Origin: JAXGPX01 sp040766745
GTDB lineage: Bacteria > Bacillota > Sulfobacillia > Fermentithermobacillales > Fermentithermobacillaceae
Assembly (NCBI GenBank): GCA_040766745.1
Contig: JAXGPX010000002.1
Span: 248,001-312,000, forward strand
Direction: 5' to 3'
DNA length: 64,000 nt
The notes under the pieces were generated by a model, which worked only from the letters and a program-made list of their open reading frames with translations, did no database searches and had not been told where the DNA came from. Below, piece by piece: positions 52,245 through 61,269 of this stretch (positions within the stretch are counted from its first letter, which is position 1; the number at the start of each line of letters is the position of its first letter). The position numbers and the translations under genes were made by a program.

Positions 52245-53156
52245 TTAAGGGGATAAAAAGGTTCCGTCATTCTCAAGAAGAATAAACCCAGCCTTTCTGC
52301 CTCCTTCCTTCAAGACTACACTCACCTTATCTCCTTGCCGCAGAGAACCTATGCCGACTGCCTCCTTGCCCCTGTATACAAATATATCGTTTAGGTCGTA
52401 AAATATCGTCACAAGTTCGTTTTGACACTCTATTTCAGCTTCTCTTTCGGTTACATCAACTTGACTAACCGTGCCCTGCAAATGCCACCGTCTGCCTACC
52501 AGTTCAAGGCTTCTTAGAACAATAGCAACTGCCTCAGCTCGAGTAATATTGCGAGTAGGTGCAAAGCGGCCAGCTTCATCACCTATGAAGACCTTCTTTG
52601 CAGCAAGTCTTTCGACTGAGTCCCTTGCCCAAGTGGGAATGGCAGCACTGTCAACAAACGTAGGAGCCTCTGACCCAAGAGGCACGTTTAGGCTACTTAA
52701 TACCCTGTCAAGGATACATGCAGCCTCGGCTCTAGTAATTGGCCTATCGGGACTCACCGTGGTGTTCGATGTACCGAGAATATAACCTTTCTCAGTAAGT
52801 AACTCAATGTATCCGATTGCCCAATGAGACGAAGGAAGGTCTGAAAATCTCGGAAACAACCGCTTTGCATAAGAGACAGACTCTTCGGCATGACCCCCCC
52901 TTGCAATCAAAGTGGAGAATTCAGCGCGGGTAATACTCTGGTCGGGCCTAATCGAGCCATCTGCGTACCCCGTTAGCAGCCCGGATGCCAAGGCTTCATC
53001 TACTTGGGCAACCGCCCAGTGGGTGGTCGGAGATGCATGAATCGGAACATCAAAGCAACCTTGAGCTTCAATAACCCACACTATAGCCCAGGCCCACAGA
53101 ATCAGGCAAATTCGCACTGGCTTTCGCCTTTGCCTTGTCTCAGGTGCAAGATACAT
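52245..53156 (-). CDS. SLH-domain surface protein
   Basis: The 303-residue protein has a signal segment (ICLILWAWAIVWVIEA) and three S-layer-homology repeats: THWAVAQVDEALASGLLTGYADGSIRPDQSITRAEF, SHWAIGYIELLTEKGYILG and PTWARDSVERLAAKKVFIGD, each ending ITRAE. A small C-terminal beta domain follows (residues about 220-303). SLH repeats bind pyruvylated wall glycan. ATG 53156 has GGAGG seven bases upstream. It precedes the subtilase gene by 42 bases and may anchor or partner it. Confidence 0.93.
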   Translation of the reverse strand: MYLAPETRQRRKPVRICLILWAWAIVWVIEAQGCFDVPIHASPTTHWAVAQVDEALASGLLTGYADGSIRPDQSITRAEFSTLIARGGHAEESVSYAKRLFPRFSDLPSSHWAIGYIELLTEKGYILGTSNTTVSPDRPITRAEAACILDRVLSSLNVPLGSEAPTFVDSAAIPTWARDSVERLAAKKVFIGDEAGRFAPTRNITRAEAVAIVLRSLELVGRRWHLQGTVSQVDVTEREAEIECQNELVTIFYDLNDIFVYRGKEAVGIGSLRQGDKVSVVLKEGGRKAGFILLENDGTFLSP

Positions 53157-53308
53157 CAGGAGTCCTCCTTTGGCGAAGAGTATCGGATACTACTTGATCT
53201 CAATCGCGTCGTTTCATATACCTCTCGGTTCGCCATACGTCGGGCTGTAGCGATCGCTCCCGTTCAGGCTTCTCCACGGCACTCCGAAACTTCAAGCGAA
53301 GAGATAGA

Positions 53309-53335
53309 CAAGGGGAAGCCCGCGGCTTCCCCTTG
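53309..53335 (-). terminator. Terminator after the S-layer protein gene
   Basis: CAAGGGGAAGCC-cgc-GGCTTCCCCTTG is a perfect twelve-base-pair stem with a three-base loop, 49 bases after the S-layer gene stop. On the minus strand it is followed by TCTATCTCTTC, a pyrimidine-rich but mixed tail. It separates the S-layer gene from the SLH protein gene. Confidence 0.8.
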
Positions 53336-53383
53336 AATATACCAGCTAACTTCTAACAACCAAACCCACCAGACTAACCAGGT

Positions 53384-55957
53384 TTAGGGAGTTACGGAAA
53401 TGTCAGCCGTATCTGATACTAACCCAGCGTAGTTCACTGCGACTACAGTAACCTTGGCAGGCTTAGCAGCAAGCCCTTCAATAGTCGCTTTCCAAGTACC
53501 GCTCACGCCATCGCGAGATGCAGTATACCTGGTGCCACCAACGTAGACATAGGCGCTCTTGCAGCCCTCGTTTACCTTGACTGTGACTACCAATTTGCTA
53601 TCCGTAGGAGGCGTTGTGCTTGGGTCTGCCGCAGTCCAAACTGCAGATGATGCGTTTGCATCGATCTCAGGAGCATCCTCTGGAGTGGTCGCCTTGATGT
53701 AAGCCTGGGCTGTGGTGTCGGAGAAGTCCGCGCCAGCCTGGAGCAGGTCGCCAATTTCGATATCAGCAGCAGTTACCTTCTCTCCATCCTTCACAACGAT
53801 GGTATCCTCATCAGCAACGAGGTAGACATATCCAGCATTATTGTCCAGCTTAAATGTATACTCGTCACCCTCAGTGGTAACTCCAGCTACTGTGTAAGCA
53901 ACATTAGCGAGTTTCTCAAGAGCAACTGCCTTGGCTATCGGCACATCACTTGAATCTGTGCCGGTAAACGTAACGGTAATGGTATACAGTGCATTCCCCG
54001 GAGCGGTTTGAAGGGCTGGGGATGTGTTAAGGACACGCTTACCGTTAAGCGTTACCTCGGTATCCCAGGAAGTAACTGCAACTGCCTTTTTGTACGTATC
54101 CTTGTAAACCGAATACTCTGCTGGAGCTGACCCTTCCCTAACAGTCAGGCCGCTGATCTTGGCATTGTAGGCGTAGATCTCATACTTTCCGTTCTTATCC
54201 ACGTCCTCAACCCTTATAAGATCGTTGGCAGAGAGAGCATTCCATACATCAACATACCCAAGGGTCTCAACCAATCCGTTCTTGCTAAATGCCTCAATAG
54301 TAATGGCATTTAGCACTAGAACCGACTCATCATCCAAGTGAATTCTGTAGTCCACTCCAGGTGTGGTCGCGTTCCATACCTGATCTTTGCCAGTAATGGT
54401 CTTGACCTTGCTAACCACCGGACCTTCTACCTTGGTAAGAGTGGCTGAAATAATCTTGCCATCTCTGTTCAATCCAAAGTTGTATACATCATTCACGTTG
54501 ATTACTGCTTTGTAGTCCTTATGGACGACAAAAGTAGTCTCAACGCCATCCTTAACGGCGGTAACCGTGCGGCCTGCTGAGGTTGCGGCCACGGAAGTTA
54601 CCTTGTATCCTTCTACTAGATTCTGCCAAGCATCAAGATACAATAGTGTATTGTCGCTCTTTGCTGAGAACTTGACATCGTCATCTTTCTTAATGTCTGC
54701 AAAAGTAGCGGTGACTCCATTGCGTACCAGCACAGTGCTTGAAGTCAGCGTGTAGGCTGTGACCACACTCTTGCTATCCTTCACATCTAGCTGATATTTG
54801 ACCTTGCCGTCAGAGCCTACAACACTTCTCTTAGCCGCAATGCTTCCGGCCAAGTCAAGCTTGCTCGCATCAATTCTGTAAACCTTGCCGCTACTGTTAA
54901 GCAACAGTTTTGCATTAGAGCCATTGATAGATACCAACGCACCGGCAATGGTCGTCGAATCTGTCAGTTTCTCGTTGTTCTTGTATACTTCAGCATCGGA
55001 AAGGACGCTGTAGGCGGTTCCATTAATAGTAACCTTGTTGTTGACGGTATCGATTGCTGTAATCTCACCTGCAACCTCACCGGCTGTGGTAACTTCGACA
55101 AATATGATTTTGCCGGCTTTGTTGAACGTTGCAGCAACGAACTGACCCACAAGATCAGCTACACCATCTTTGCCGAACACGGCAACGCCATCGGCATAAT
55201 CGTACGAAACATCACCAATCTTGATCTTCTTGTCGCTAGTGTTTACTGACGCTACTTTGCCTGATACATACTGCTCTTTACCTGCAGTCTTGAGACCAAA
55301 CACATCTTCGTAGAGAGTTACACCGCCAGCGGCGAACTTATCCACAAAAGTCCCAAGAGCATCCTTATCTTCTTTGACAGGAGCCTGATCCAGAGCGTTT
55401 GACACTAGTTGCGCTACAAGGGCTCGGTTGGCACCAAGGCCACCAACAAACCCCGCCTCTATCATGTCAAGCTCTGCACCCTTCATAATGTAGTCAATGG
55501 GCCAATCTCCAGGGAGATTGTCATTGTAGCCAAGGGCACGCAGAAGCATGGTGAGTGCCTGAGCCTGGGTTACGGGCTCAGCAGGACGGAAGGTTCCATC
55601 TTCAAATCCCTTTACAAGGCCACGGCCTGTAGCTACGTTAATGTAACCGTATGCCCATGCATGCTGTGCAAGGACGTCAGGGAATACTGTTGGGCTGTTA
55701 AGATAGCCAGCAGCAGTTTCCAGATTGAGCATTCTTACGAGCATAGCCGTAAATTCAGCTCTAGTTATAGTCTGATAAGGGTTGTAATTGCCAAGGTCGT
55801 CTCCTTTTACGAGACCTAGGGCTTTGAGCTTAGCAATGGCATTCGCGTATTCCGTGGTCTCATCCACATCAGGGAATACGGCAGCAGCCAAACCAACGCT
55901 GACTAGCCCGAAGATCATTGCCGCTGCTAGAGCAGTTGCAATAAGTTTCTTCATCAT
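53384..55957 (-). CDS. Major S-layer-like protein with N-terminal SLH domains
   Basis: The 857-residue protein has a signal peptide (MMKKLIATALAAAMIFGLVSVGLAAA). Two clear SLH repeats follow (FPDVDETTEYANAIAKLKALGLVKG ... ITRAEFTAML and AWAYGYINVATGRGLVKGFEDGTFRPAEPVTQAQALTML) and a third weaker one. The remaining 650 residues are beta-rich with few Cys and many Thr, Val, Asp and Lys, typical of an S-layer lattice protein. The leader is about 345 bases long and the SD is AAAGGAGG (spacing twelve). Strong promoter, long leader and strong terminator suggest high expression. Confidence 0.92.
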   Translation of the reverse strand: MMKKLIATALAAAMIFGLVSVGLAAAVFPDVDETTEYANAIAKLKALGLVKGDDLGNYNPYQTITRAEFTAMLVRMLNLETAAGYLNSPTVFPDVLAQHAWAYGYINVATGRGLVKGFEDGTFRPAEPVTQAQALTMLLRALGYNDNLPGDWPIDYIMKGAELDMIEAGFVGGLGANRALVAQLVSNALDQAPVKEDKDALGTFVDKFAAGGVTLYEDVFGLKTAGKEQYVSGKVASVNTSDKKIKIGDVSYDYADGVAVFGKDGVADLVGQFVAATFNKAGKIIFVEVTTAGEVAGEITAIDTVNNKVTINGTAYSVLSDAEVYKNNEKLTDSTTIAGALVSINGSNAKLLLNSSGKVYRIDASKLDLAGSIAAKRSVVGSDGKVKYQLDVKDSKSVVTAYTLTSSTVLVRNGVTATFADIKKDDDVKFSAKSDNTLLYLDAWQNLVEGYKVTSVAATSAGRTVTAVKDGVETTFVVHKDYKAVINVNDVYNFGLNRDGKIISATLTKVEGPVVSKVKTITGKDQVWNATTPGVDYRIHLDDESVLVLNAITIEAFSKNGLVETLGYVDVWNALSANDLIRVEDVDKNGKYEIYAYNAKISGLTVREGSAPAEYSVYKDTYKKAVAVTSWDTEVTLNGKRVLNTSPALQTAPGNALYTITVTFTGTDSSDVPIAKAVALEKLANVAYTVAGVTTEGDEYTFKLDNNAGYVYLVADEDTIVVKDGEKVTAADIEIGDLLQAGADFSDTTAQAYIKATTPEDAPEIDANASSAVWTAADPSTTPPTDSKLVVTVKVNEGCKSAYVYVGGTRYTASRDGVSGTWKATIEGLAAKPAKVTVVAVNYAGLVSDTADISVTP

Positions 55958-56307
55958 GCTTACGAGTTTCCTCCTTTACTCGGTTTTTGGTACTTAGAGT
56001 ACTCAACCGACTTAACATTTTCACATTGCTTGAGGTTTAAAACTTGGGTCCTTCGCCGTTTTGACTAAGCCCGGGATCCCCCCTCTCAGGAATTGTTTCA
56101 CAGCCTTCCACCTTGCCCGGAATATTCCCTCCTAATCTCAGGAGGGGACTCCCTTTGTGTATGAAAGTAGGAGTCCTTTATAAACTAGTTCGTCTTGGGA
56201 GCTTCTTTTCCGGGTAGGAACTGTTTTCTAGCAAAATCTCTATGTGTTCTGCCGGTTCGTCCTTTGTTTTTCGGCCTTGTGCTGGACATGTTCCCAGGCT
56301 ATGGCTG
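55958..56307 (-). promoter_or_regulatory. Long 5' leader of the S-layer gene
   Basis: Between the promoter at 56308-56336 and the start codon at 55957 lies a leader of about 345 bases without an open gene. It contains GC-rich blocks, for example GGGATCCCCCCTCT and the pair CCTCCTAATCTCAGGAGG near 56129-56146, that could fold into stable stems. Such leaders stabilise S-layer mRNA in other bacteria; here this is inference. Confidence 0.5.
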
Positions 56308-56336
56308 ATTATAGCACCTGCACCAATTCAGGTCAA
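56308..56336 (-). promoter_or_regulatory. SigA-type promoter for the S-layer gene
   Basis: On the minus strand TTGACC (56336-56331), a 17-base spacer and TATAAT (56313-56308) form a near-consensus promoter. It points at the S-layer gene. The gap to the pcp stop codon at 56450 is 114 bases. No other good promoter is seen in the gap. Confidence 0.82.
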
Positions 56337-56449
56337 TCGTTCACATGCAGGGAACTCAAGGGTATTCAGCACTTTTCTGTTGTCAAAAACACATTTGCCT
56401 AAATGACGTAGCGACCTAACTATTCGTCGCAGTTTCCAAAAATCCTTCT

Positions 56450-57097
56450 TTATGCCCCTCGATTTGTCAAGAATTTAACCGAAACACCAATAGCTTCCAT
56501 CACTCCATGTTTTATCATATCCAGGTCCATAGATGCCATACTCTTTCCAGTGCCTGCAACCATATCCGGAGTAGCAGGTATATGGATGAAACCTACCGGT
56601 ACTTTGTCTCTCTTGCCCTTCTGGGCAATGTAATCAGACGCTGAGTAGAACGTATAGTTGCACAAGTATGCACCGGCCGAGAGAGAAAGCCTTGCCGGGA
56701 TGCCCTTTGCCTTTATGGCCTCCACAATAGCCTCAGCTGGAATGGTGGCAAAATAAGCGTCAGGCCCGTCATTAGTTATGTTAAGTTCATCTGAGATGTT
56801 TCCTTTGTTATCCTTGGATCTGGATGTGTAGTTCAGAGCCACTTTCTCAACATTTAGCTCTGGCCTGCCTGATGCAAGTCCCAAAGACATGATTATGGCA
56901 GGCTCTACCTCATCGATGACACTTGCCACAACTTTTCCGGCTACAACCCACTCAACAGGCAAAATCTTGCTAACAACCTTGTACTCCCCGGCCACACCAA
57001 TCCTTGCGCCGCCCAGGGCTTTTGCAGCTTCACCTGAAGGGTTAACCGTATCTCCCCCGAATGGTTCAAACCCGGTGAGGAGAATGTTTCCTCTCAA
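56450..57097 (-). CDS. pcp: Pyroglutamyl-peptidase I
   Basis: This cysteine peptidase removes N-terminal pyroglutamate from peptides. The 215-residue protein has NILLTGFEPFGGDTVNPS at the start, the Glu-containing LGLASGRPELNVEKVALN, the catalytic Cys in SAGAYLCNYTFY near residue 143, and His in GFIHIPATPD near 166. TTG 57097 has AGAGGTG nine bases upstream and gives the usual N-terminus; GTG 57109 is the alternative. It follows the PhzF-family gene. Confidence 0.94.
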   Translation of the reverse strand: MRGNILLTGFEPFGGDTVNPSGEAAKALGGARIGVAGEYKVVSKILPVEWVVAGKVVASVIDEVEPAIIMSLGLASGRPELNVEKVALNYTSRSKDNKGNISDELNITNDGPDAYFATIPAEAIVEAIKAKGIPARLSLSAGAYLCNYTFYSASDYIAQKGKRDKVPVGFIHIPATPDMVAGTGKSMASMDLDMIKHGVMEAIGVSVKFLTNRGA

Positions 57098-57247
57098 TGA
57101 TACGTTCACCTCTTGTGGATAATTAGACGATAAAACGCAAAACTTGTTCCCCGTTCCACACAGATTCTACATAAGAACGATTTTCCCTGCTTCGGCCAAC
57201 AAGATCCTGCTCAATATGAACGAATGGTGAGTGCCGGCGAATACGCC

Positions 57248-58369
57248 TTACAAAGCCCTCATGACGCCCTTCATCACAGTTACAGCACTTCCTCCCACCC
57301 TTACAGACACAATATCGCCGCTCTTGACCCCTATTTCCACATAGATGGTAGATGGGCGCTTCATAATATGACCCTGTTCACAGATAATCCTGGTTACAGG
57401 TTTTTTTATGTCCACAAGCCTGTTGAGCACAAGGTATGCTCCTGTTGCCCCAGACGCAGTTCCTGTAGCAGCTTCTTCCGGTATTCCCACAGCAGGGGCA
57501 AAGTCTCTGCAATGCACGGTAGAGGCAGAGTCCATTGTATGCATTGAAAAGCAGTGGACGCTTATAATGCGTTTCTCCTGGCAAAACCGGGAAAGGGAAG
57601 CCATATTTGGCCTCATGGAAAGGAGAGCCTCGCGTGAAGTAACAGGAACAATGAGGTCGAGAAGCCCTGTGGAGACAGCCTGGGGCCTGGCATTTCCAAA
57701 GTCCGCAATAGCCCCACCTGGAGCACCTAGTATCCGCTCAAGTTCAGCAATTTCAGGCCCATCCAGTTGAAATGCAACTTCAGGCAGGTTCTGGGTCATC
57801 ATAACCCTCGACGGAGTGCCCTCACAGCCTAATAGCAAATCGACAGGCAGCACTCCGGCTCCGGTTTGCTGGTAGACTCTAATCTCTTCATCTAATAGAG
57901 GGATTGACTCGCAGCATTCTTCAGCCGAGGTGATTCTTCCAGGTGCTATCAGTCCCAGCTCAGCCAATAACCAAAACGTTCCAATGGTGGCATGGCCGCA
58001 GAGGTCTACTTCTGACTGGGGAGTAAAGAACCTTACTTCAAAATCGGGACAGATGGAGCCCTCAGGGCCACCGGATTTTGCGACTCCGGATTCCTGATCA
58101 CCCAGGCCTCTCTTTTCCTCGAAATCCGTTTTTCTAAGATCCACGACAAAAGCAGTCTCAGACAGATTCATCTCCCTGGCAATCTTCTGCATTAAGTCTG
58201 CCGGCAACCCCTCGGCCCGTGGCACAACCCCTGCAGGATTCCCCCCGAAAAGCACATCTGTGAAAGCGTCTACTTGGTATATCTCTACCTGCCCAAATGC
58301 ACGTTCCTCGGTTTCAACTACCTTAACGGAACAGCCTTTGGAACCACAGCGGGTGTCAACTATACTCAT
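57248..58369 (-). CDS. PhzF-family protein (isomerase/epimerase fold)
   Basis: The 373-residue protein has the two-domain PhzF fold: VEIYQVDAFTDVLFGGNPAGVV, the catalytic Glu in MNLSETAFVV near residue 70, FFTPQSEVDLCGHATIGTFWLL, and a C-terminal part with GTASGATGAYLV. Two stretches are longer than usual: the N-terminal 28 residues, and a Gly/Glu/Ser-rich loop at about residues 82-108. The substrate is unknown. ATG 58369 has AGGGG seven bases upstream. It may act on peptides or amino acids together with pcp, but this is speculation. Confidence 0.9.
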   Translation of the reverse strand: MSIVDTRCGSKGCSVKVVETEERAFGQVEIYQVDAFTDVLFGGNPAGVVPRAEGLPADLMQKIAREMNLSETAFVVDLRKTDFEEKRGLGDQESGVAKSGGPEGSICPDFEVRFFTPQSEVDLCGHATIGTFWLLAELGLIAPGRITSAEECCESIPLLDEEIRVYQQTGAGVLPVDLLLGCEGTPSRVMMTQNLPEVAFQLDGPEIAELERILGAPGGAIADFGNARPQAVSTGLLDLIVPVTSREALLSMRPNMASLSRFCQEKRIISVHCFSMHTMDSASTVHCRDFAPAVGIPEEAATGTASGATGAYLVLNRLVDIKKPVTRIICEQGHIMKRPSTIYVEIGVKSGDIVSVRVGGSAVTVMKGVMRAL

Positions 58370-58689
58370 ACAGCAACCCCTGCCTGTCTTGTCCAGTTAA
58401 CCATATGTATCATCACCTCATAAGATTTATGACGGTTGCCCCGGCCTGTACATTTACCGGGGCTTATGTAAAATCAGCCTGTACTCTACCCTGCCCCCGC
58501 GTACCACCGGCCGCACATTTTCCGGCCCCAGAATTCCGTAAGTACTACTACGTAGTGTGCCCATAACTTCCCTGCAATTCATGGTGTTTCCTCTATACTG
58601 ATACCCGGCTATGCCTGCCTCTCTCCATGACCCACACGTGCCAGCCGCATGTCATCTGGTTTTCTCATTCACCTGTAACAACACTAACT
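58370..58689. other. Gap upstream of the PhzF-family gene
   Basis: I see no gene here. The stretch includes the upstream region of the PhzF-family gene and many GC-rich short blocks (CCGGCC repeats around 58440-58530), without a convincing promoter, terminator or SD-supported frame. Confidence 0.35.
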
Positions 58690-59135
58690 ACACCGATTCT
58701 GCACCGGTTGTCCCTCAGACTGCTCCGGTTCCGCACCACTTTTCCCCCGAACCGCTCCGAATCTGCACCTGTGTCCCAAATCATTCCCTCATCTATCCCA
58801 GAGCCCTCCGATTCCGCTCCACTTCTCACCCCAACCGCACCGATTCCGCTCCACTTCTCACCCCAACCGCTCCGATTTCGCACCAGCTGCCCAATCTGCT
58901 GCCCTAAAGCCCTTCGATTCCCACCGACTCCATCGACAACCCCACCGCTTCCGCACCGCTTTCTCTCAAACTGCTCCACTTCCGCACCACTTTTCCGCCG
59001 AACTGCTCCGAATCTGCACCTGTTCGCCAAACCTTTGCCTCTGCCACCCCAAAGCCCTCCGGTTCCGCACCGGTTTCACCCCAAACCGCTCCGATTCTGC
59101 ACCACTTTTTCTCAAACCACTCCCAAGGCCAAAAC
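58690..59135. repeat. Degenerate tandem-repeat array, unit about 31-33 bases
   Basis: About a dozen units of the type ACCGCTCCGATTCCGCACCA followed by CTTTTCNCCC are arranged head to tail. The best pair (around 58804-58866) repeats GATTCCGCTCCACTTCTCAC with a 32-base period. Both strands stay open over much of the array only because of its composition: it reads Pro/Ser/Leu-rich on plus and Gly/Arg/Glu-rich on minus. No SD-supported start is seen. I treat it as non-coding. Confidence 0.8.
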
Positions 59136-59181
59136 CCCAACTAATTCGCTGAGCCTCCGAACGAATCCCACCGGCATATGC

Positions 59182-59206
59182 AAAAGGCCCGGCGATTCCC
59201 CGGGCC
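59182..59206 (-). terminator. Possible terminator downstream of the oadA-like gene
   Basis: On the minus strand GGCCCGG-GGAATCG-CCGGGCC is followed by TTTTGC. It lies about 260 bases beyond the oadA-like stop codon. The bases between (59207-59465) hold no gene I can support. Confidence 0.6.
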
Positions 59207-59465
59207 CCTAATAAGTGCCTCAAGCACATGTTTCTCTTTTCCTAATTTCTACCCTTGCATACTCTCATGCTACCAGTAATAACTGCCTGATTCCTATTTT
59301 CCAATCTTGTCGCCCAATCCTACTACTCAATCCTATACCAGTCCTGCTATCGCCCTGGCACTGAACTTAGCAGGTCTTGTAAGCCAGCCCTGCATCCACT
59401 ATGCACCAGCCACTAGCAGCTTGTCACAGACCTCTACTCGACCTTCCCAGGCCCTACTCTCTCCC

Positions 59466-60893
59466 TCACACCGGAACATACCCTGCCGGGTGATCCTTTT
59501 CGGCCTTGTCTAGTAAATCATAATCCACTTTGGTCTGTTTTGCCAATTTCTCCTCCAGGTACTTCTTAGCCTGCTGCGGAAACACAGCGTAAGAAATCAC
59601 GTCTTCCGGCTGTGTATAAAGGTGGCCAAGTTCCTCTTTGGCCTTTGCCATACCAGGTTCAATATGGTTCGCAGGCCTGTCAGTAATCGGCTCCTCGTCG
59701 CCAATTACCTTCTTCCTGATTTCCTCGTTAACCCCGCCCGGAGGACGCCCGTAAAGGCCTCTGAAGTAGTCCTTTACCTCGTTAGTTACCATCTTGTACC
59801 TTTCGCCGGTAAGGACGTTCAAAACAGACTGGGTTCCAACAATCTGGCTCGAAGGGGTAACAAGAGGCGGATGGCCCAGATCTGCCTTAACCCTGGGCAC
59901 TTCCTCCAAAACCTGAGGAAGCTTGTCAATTTGCCCCTGCTCACGGAGCTGGTTGATAAAGTTCGAAATCATTCCTCCTGGAATCTGGTACCTCAAAACG
60001 TTGGCATCAGGTACAGGCGACGCCTTATCCACACTGGCGTATTTCTTCCTGACTTCCTTGAAGTGGGCGGCTATCTCTGAAAGAAGCTGTAAGTCAAGCC
60101 CAGTGTCATACTGGGTGCCTCTTAGGGCAGCAACCATGCTCTCAACAGGGGGCTGGGAAGTGGACATTGAAAGCGCCGAAATGGCGCAGTCCACAACGTC
60201 GGCTCCTGCTTCAATAGCCTTCAGGTAAACCATAGAGGCCATTCCCGAAGTGTAGTGGCAGTGAATCTGCACAGGTAAGCCAATATCGTCCTTCCAGCGT
60301 TTCACTATCTCATAAACATCCTTGGGGCTCAAAATCCCTGCCATATCCTTAAGGCAAAGTGAGTCTGCCCCCATCTTCTGGAGATCCTTTGCAACTGCAG
60401 CATAATGGTCTACGTTGTGAACCGGGCTGATTGTGTAGCATACAGTAGCCTGAACATGGGCACCTGCATCCTTTGTGATTTCAATGGCTTTTTCCATGTT
60501 CCTGACGTCGTTGAGTGCGTCGAAAATCCGCATCACATCTATACCGTTCTTTATTGCTGCCCGTACAAAAGCTTCAACCACGTCGTCAGGATAGTGCCTG
60601 TACCCAAGCAAGTTCTGGCCACGCAAGAGCATAAGAAGCCGTGTGTTCTTGAACATCTTCTTGAAGGTGCGGAGCCTCTCCCATGGATCTTCATTGAGGA
60701 ACCTGAGACAGCTGTCAAATGTGGCGCCTCCCCAGCACTCCATGGAATGAAACCCTACTTGGTCCATCTTGTCTAAAATCGGGACCATATCCTCGGTTTT
60801 CATCCGGGTAGCCAGAAGTGACTGGTGGGCATCTCTCAAAGAGGTATCTGTAATGCCAACCTTCCTTTGCACACTTGTTCCGGTCATTGCCAA
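59466..60893 (-). CDS. oadA: Oxaloacetate decarboxylase alpha / pyruvate carboxylase subunit B, carboxyltransferase part only
   Basis: This 475-residue protein is a biotin-dependent carboxyltransferase: ITDTSLRDAHQSLLATRMKTEDM with the metal-binding Asp, ECWGGATFDSCLRFLNEDPWERLR, LRGQNLLGYRHYPDD, and the HCHYTSGMA metal ligands. It ends at the PycA/OadA helper domain and has no C-terminal biotinyl (MKM) domain, so the biotin carrier must be a separate protein not in this window. TTG 60893 has AGGAG eight bases upstream; ATG 60887 follows. Methylmalonyl-CoA or other substrates are possible. Confidence 0.92.
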   Translation of the reverse strand: MAMTGTSVQRKVGITDTSLRDAHQSLLATRMKTEDMVPILDKMDQVGFHSMECWGGATFDSCLRFLNEDPWERLRTFKKMFKNTRLLMLLRGQNLLGYRHYPDDVVEAFVRAAIKNGIDVMRIFDALNDVRNMEKAIEITKDAGAHVQATVCYTISPVHNVDHYAAVAKDLQKMGADSLCLKDMAGILSPKDVYEIVKRWKDDIGLPVQIHCHYTSGMASMVYLKAIEAGADVVDCAISALSMSTSQPPVESMVAALRGTQYDTGLDLQLLSEIAAHFKEVRKKYASVDKASPVPDANVLRYQIPGGMISNFINQLREQGQIDKLPQVLEEVPRVKADLGHPPLVTPSSQIVGTQSVLNVLTGERYKMVTNEVKDYFRGLYGRPPGGVNEEIRKKVIGDEEPITDRPANHIEPGMAKAKEELGHLYTQPEDVISYAVFPQQAKKYLEEKLAKQTKVDYDLLDKAEKDHPAGYVPV

Positions 60894-60929
60894 GACACTC
60901 ACTCCTTAGCTTGAACCGGGCTTCTTGAG

Positions 60930-61115
60930 CCTGCACACCTTATGCAAGGCCATACACTTACTGCAAGGCCAAACAGTCTCTTGCGGGACCGGACAGTTTC
61001 TTGCAAAACCGGGCAGTCCCTTGCAGGGCCGCATGCTCTCATGAAATGACGTACGTTTTCTGCAAGATGCATACTACCTGCAATACTGTACACCGCCTGC
61101 AATGCCGCAATCTCT
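60930..61115. repeat. Degenerate repeat array with TTGCA/CTGCA core, unit about 20 bases
   Basis: Units such as CTTGCAGGGCCGCATGCTCT, CTTGCAAAACCGGGCAGTCC and CTTGCGGGACCGGACAGTTT recur with a 19-22 base period, about eight in all, becoming less alike toward 61115. They fill most of the gap between pyrG and the oadA-like gene (60894-61269). I see no gene and no clear promoter in the rest of the gap. Confidence 0.7.
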
Positions 61116-61269
61116 CGGTAATCCCGCTTCAGTTGCAAAAGCCCCAAGAAGCCCAGCATACTGTAGTTCCCAGGTGGGGAACTTCGACAACTGGTTCTCT
61201 TCTCCTCTTAATCATAACTGAAATGTCAAGACTTGGGCACCACTTCGCAATATACTGAATCTACAGACT

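Noticed and set aside
58690..59135. CRISPR array
   Set aside because: The units are degenerate, joined head to tail without unique spacers, and no cas genes are present.
58627..59211. Long open frames on both strands across the 58.7-kb array
   Set aside because: They are open because of the repeat composition; they lack SD-supported starts and give low-complexity translations on both strands.
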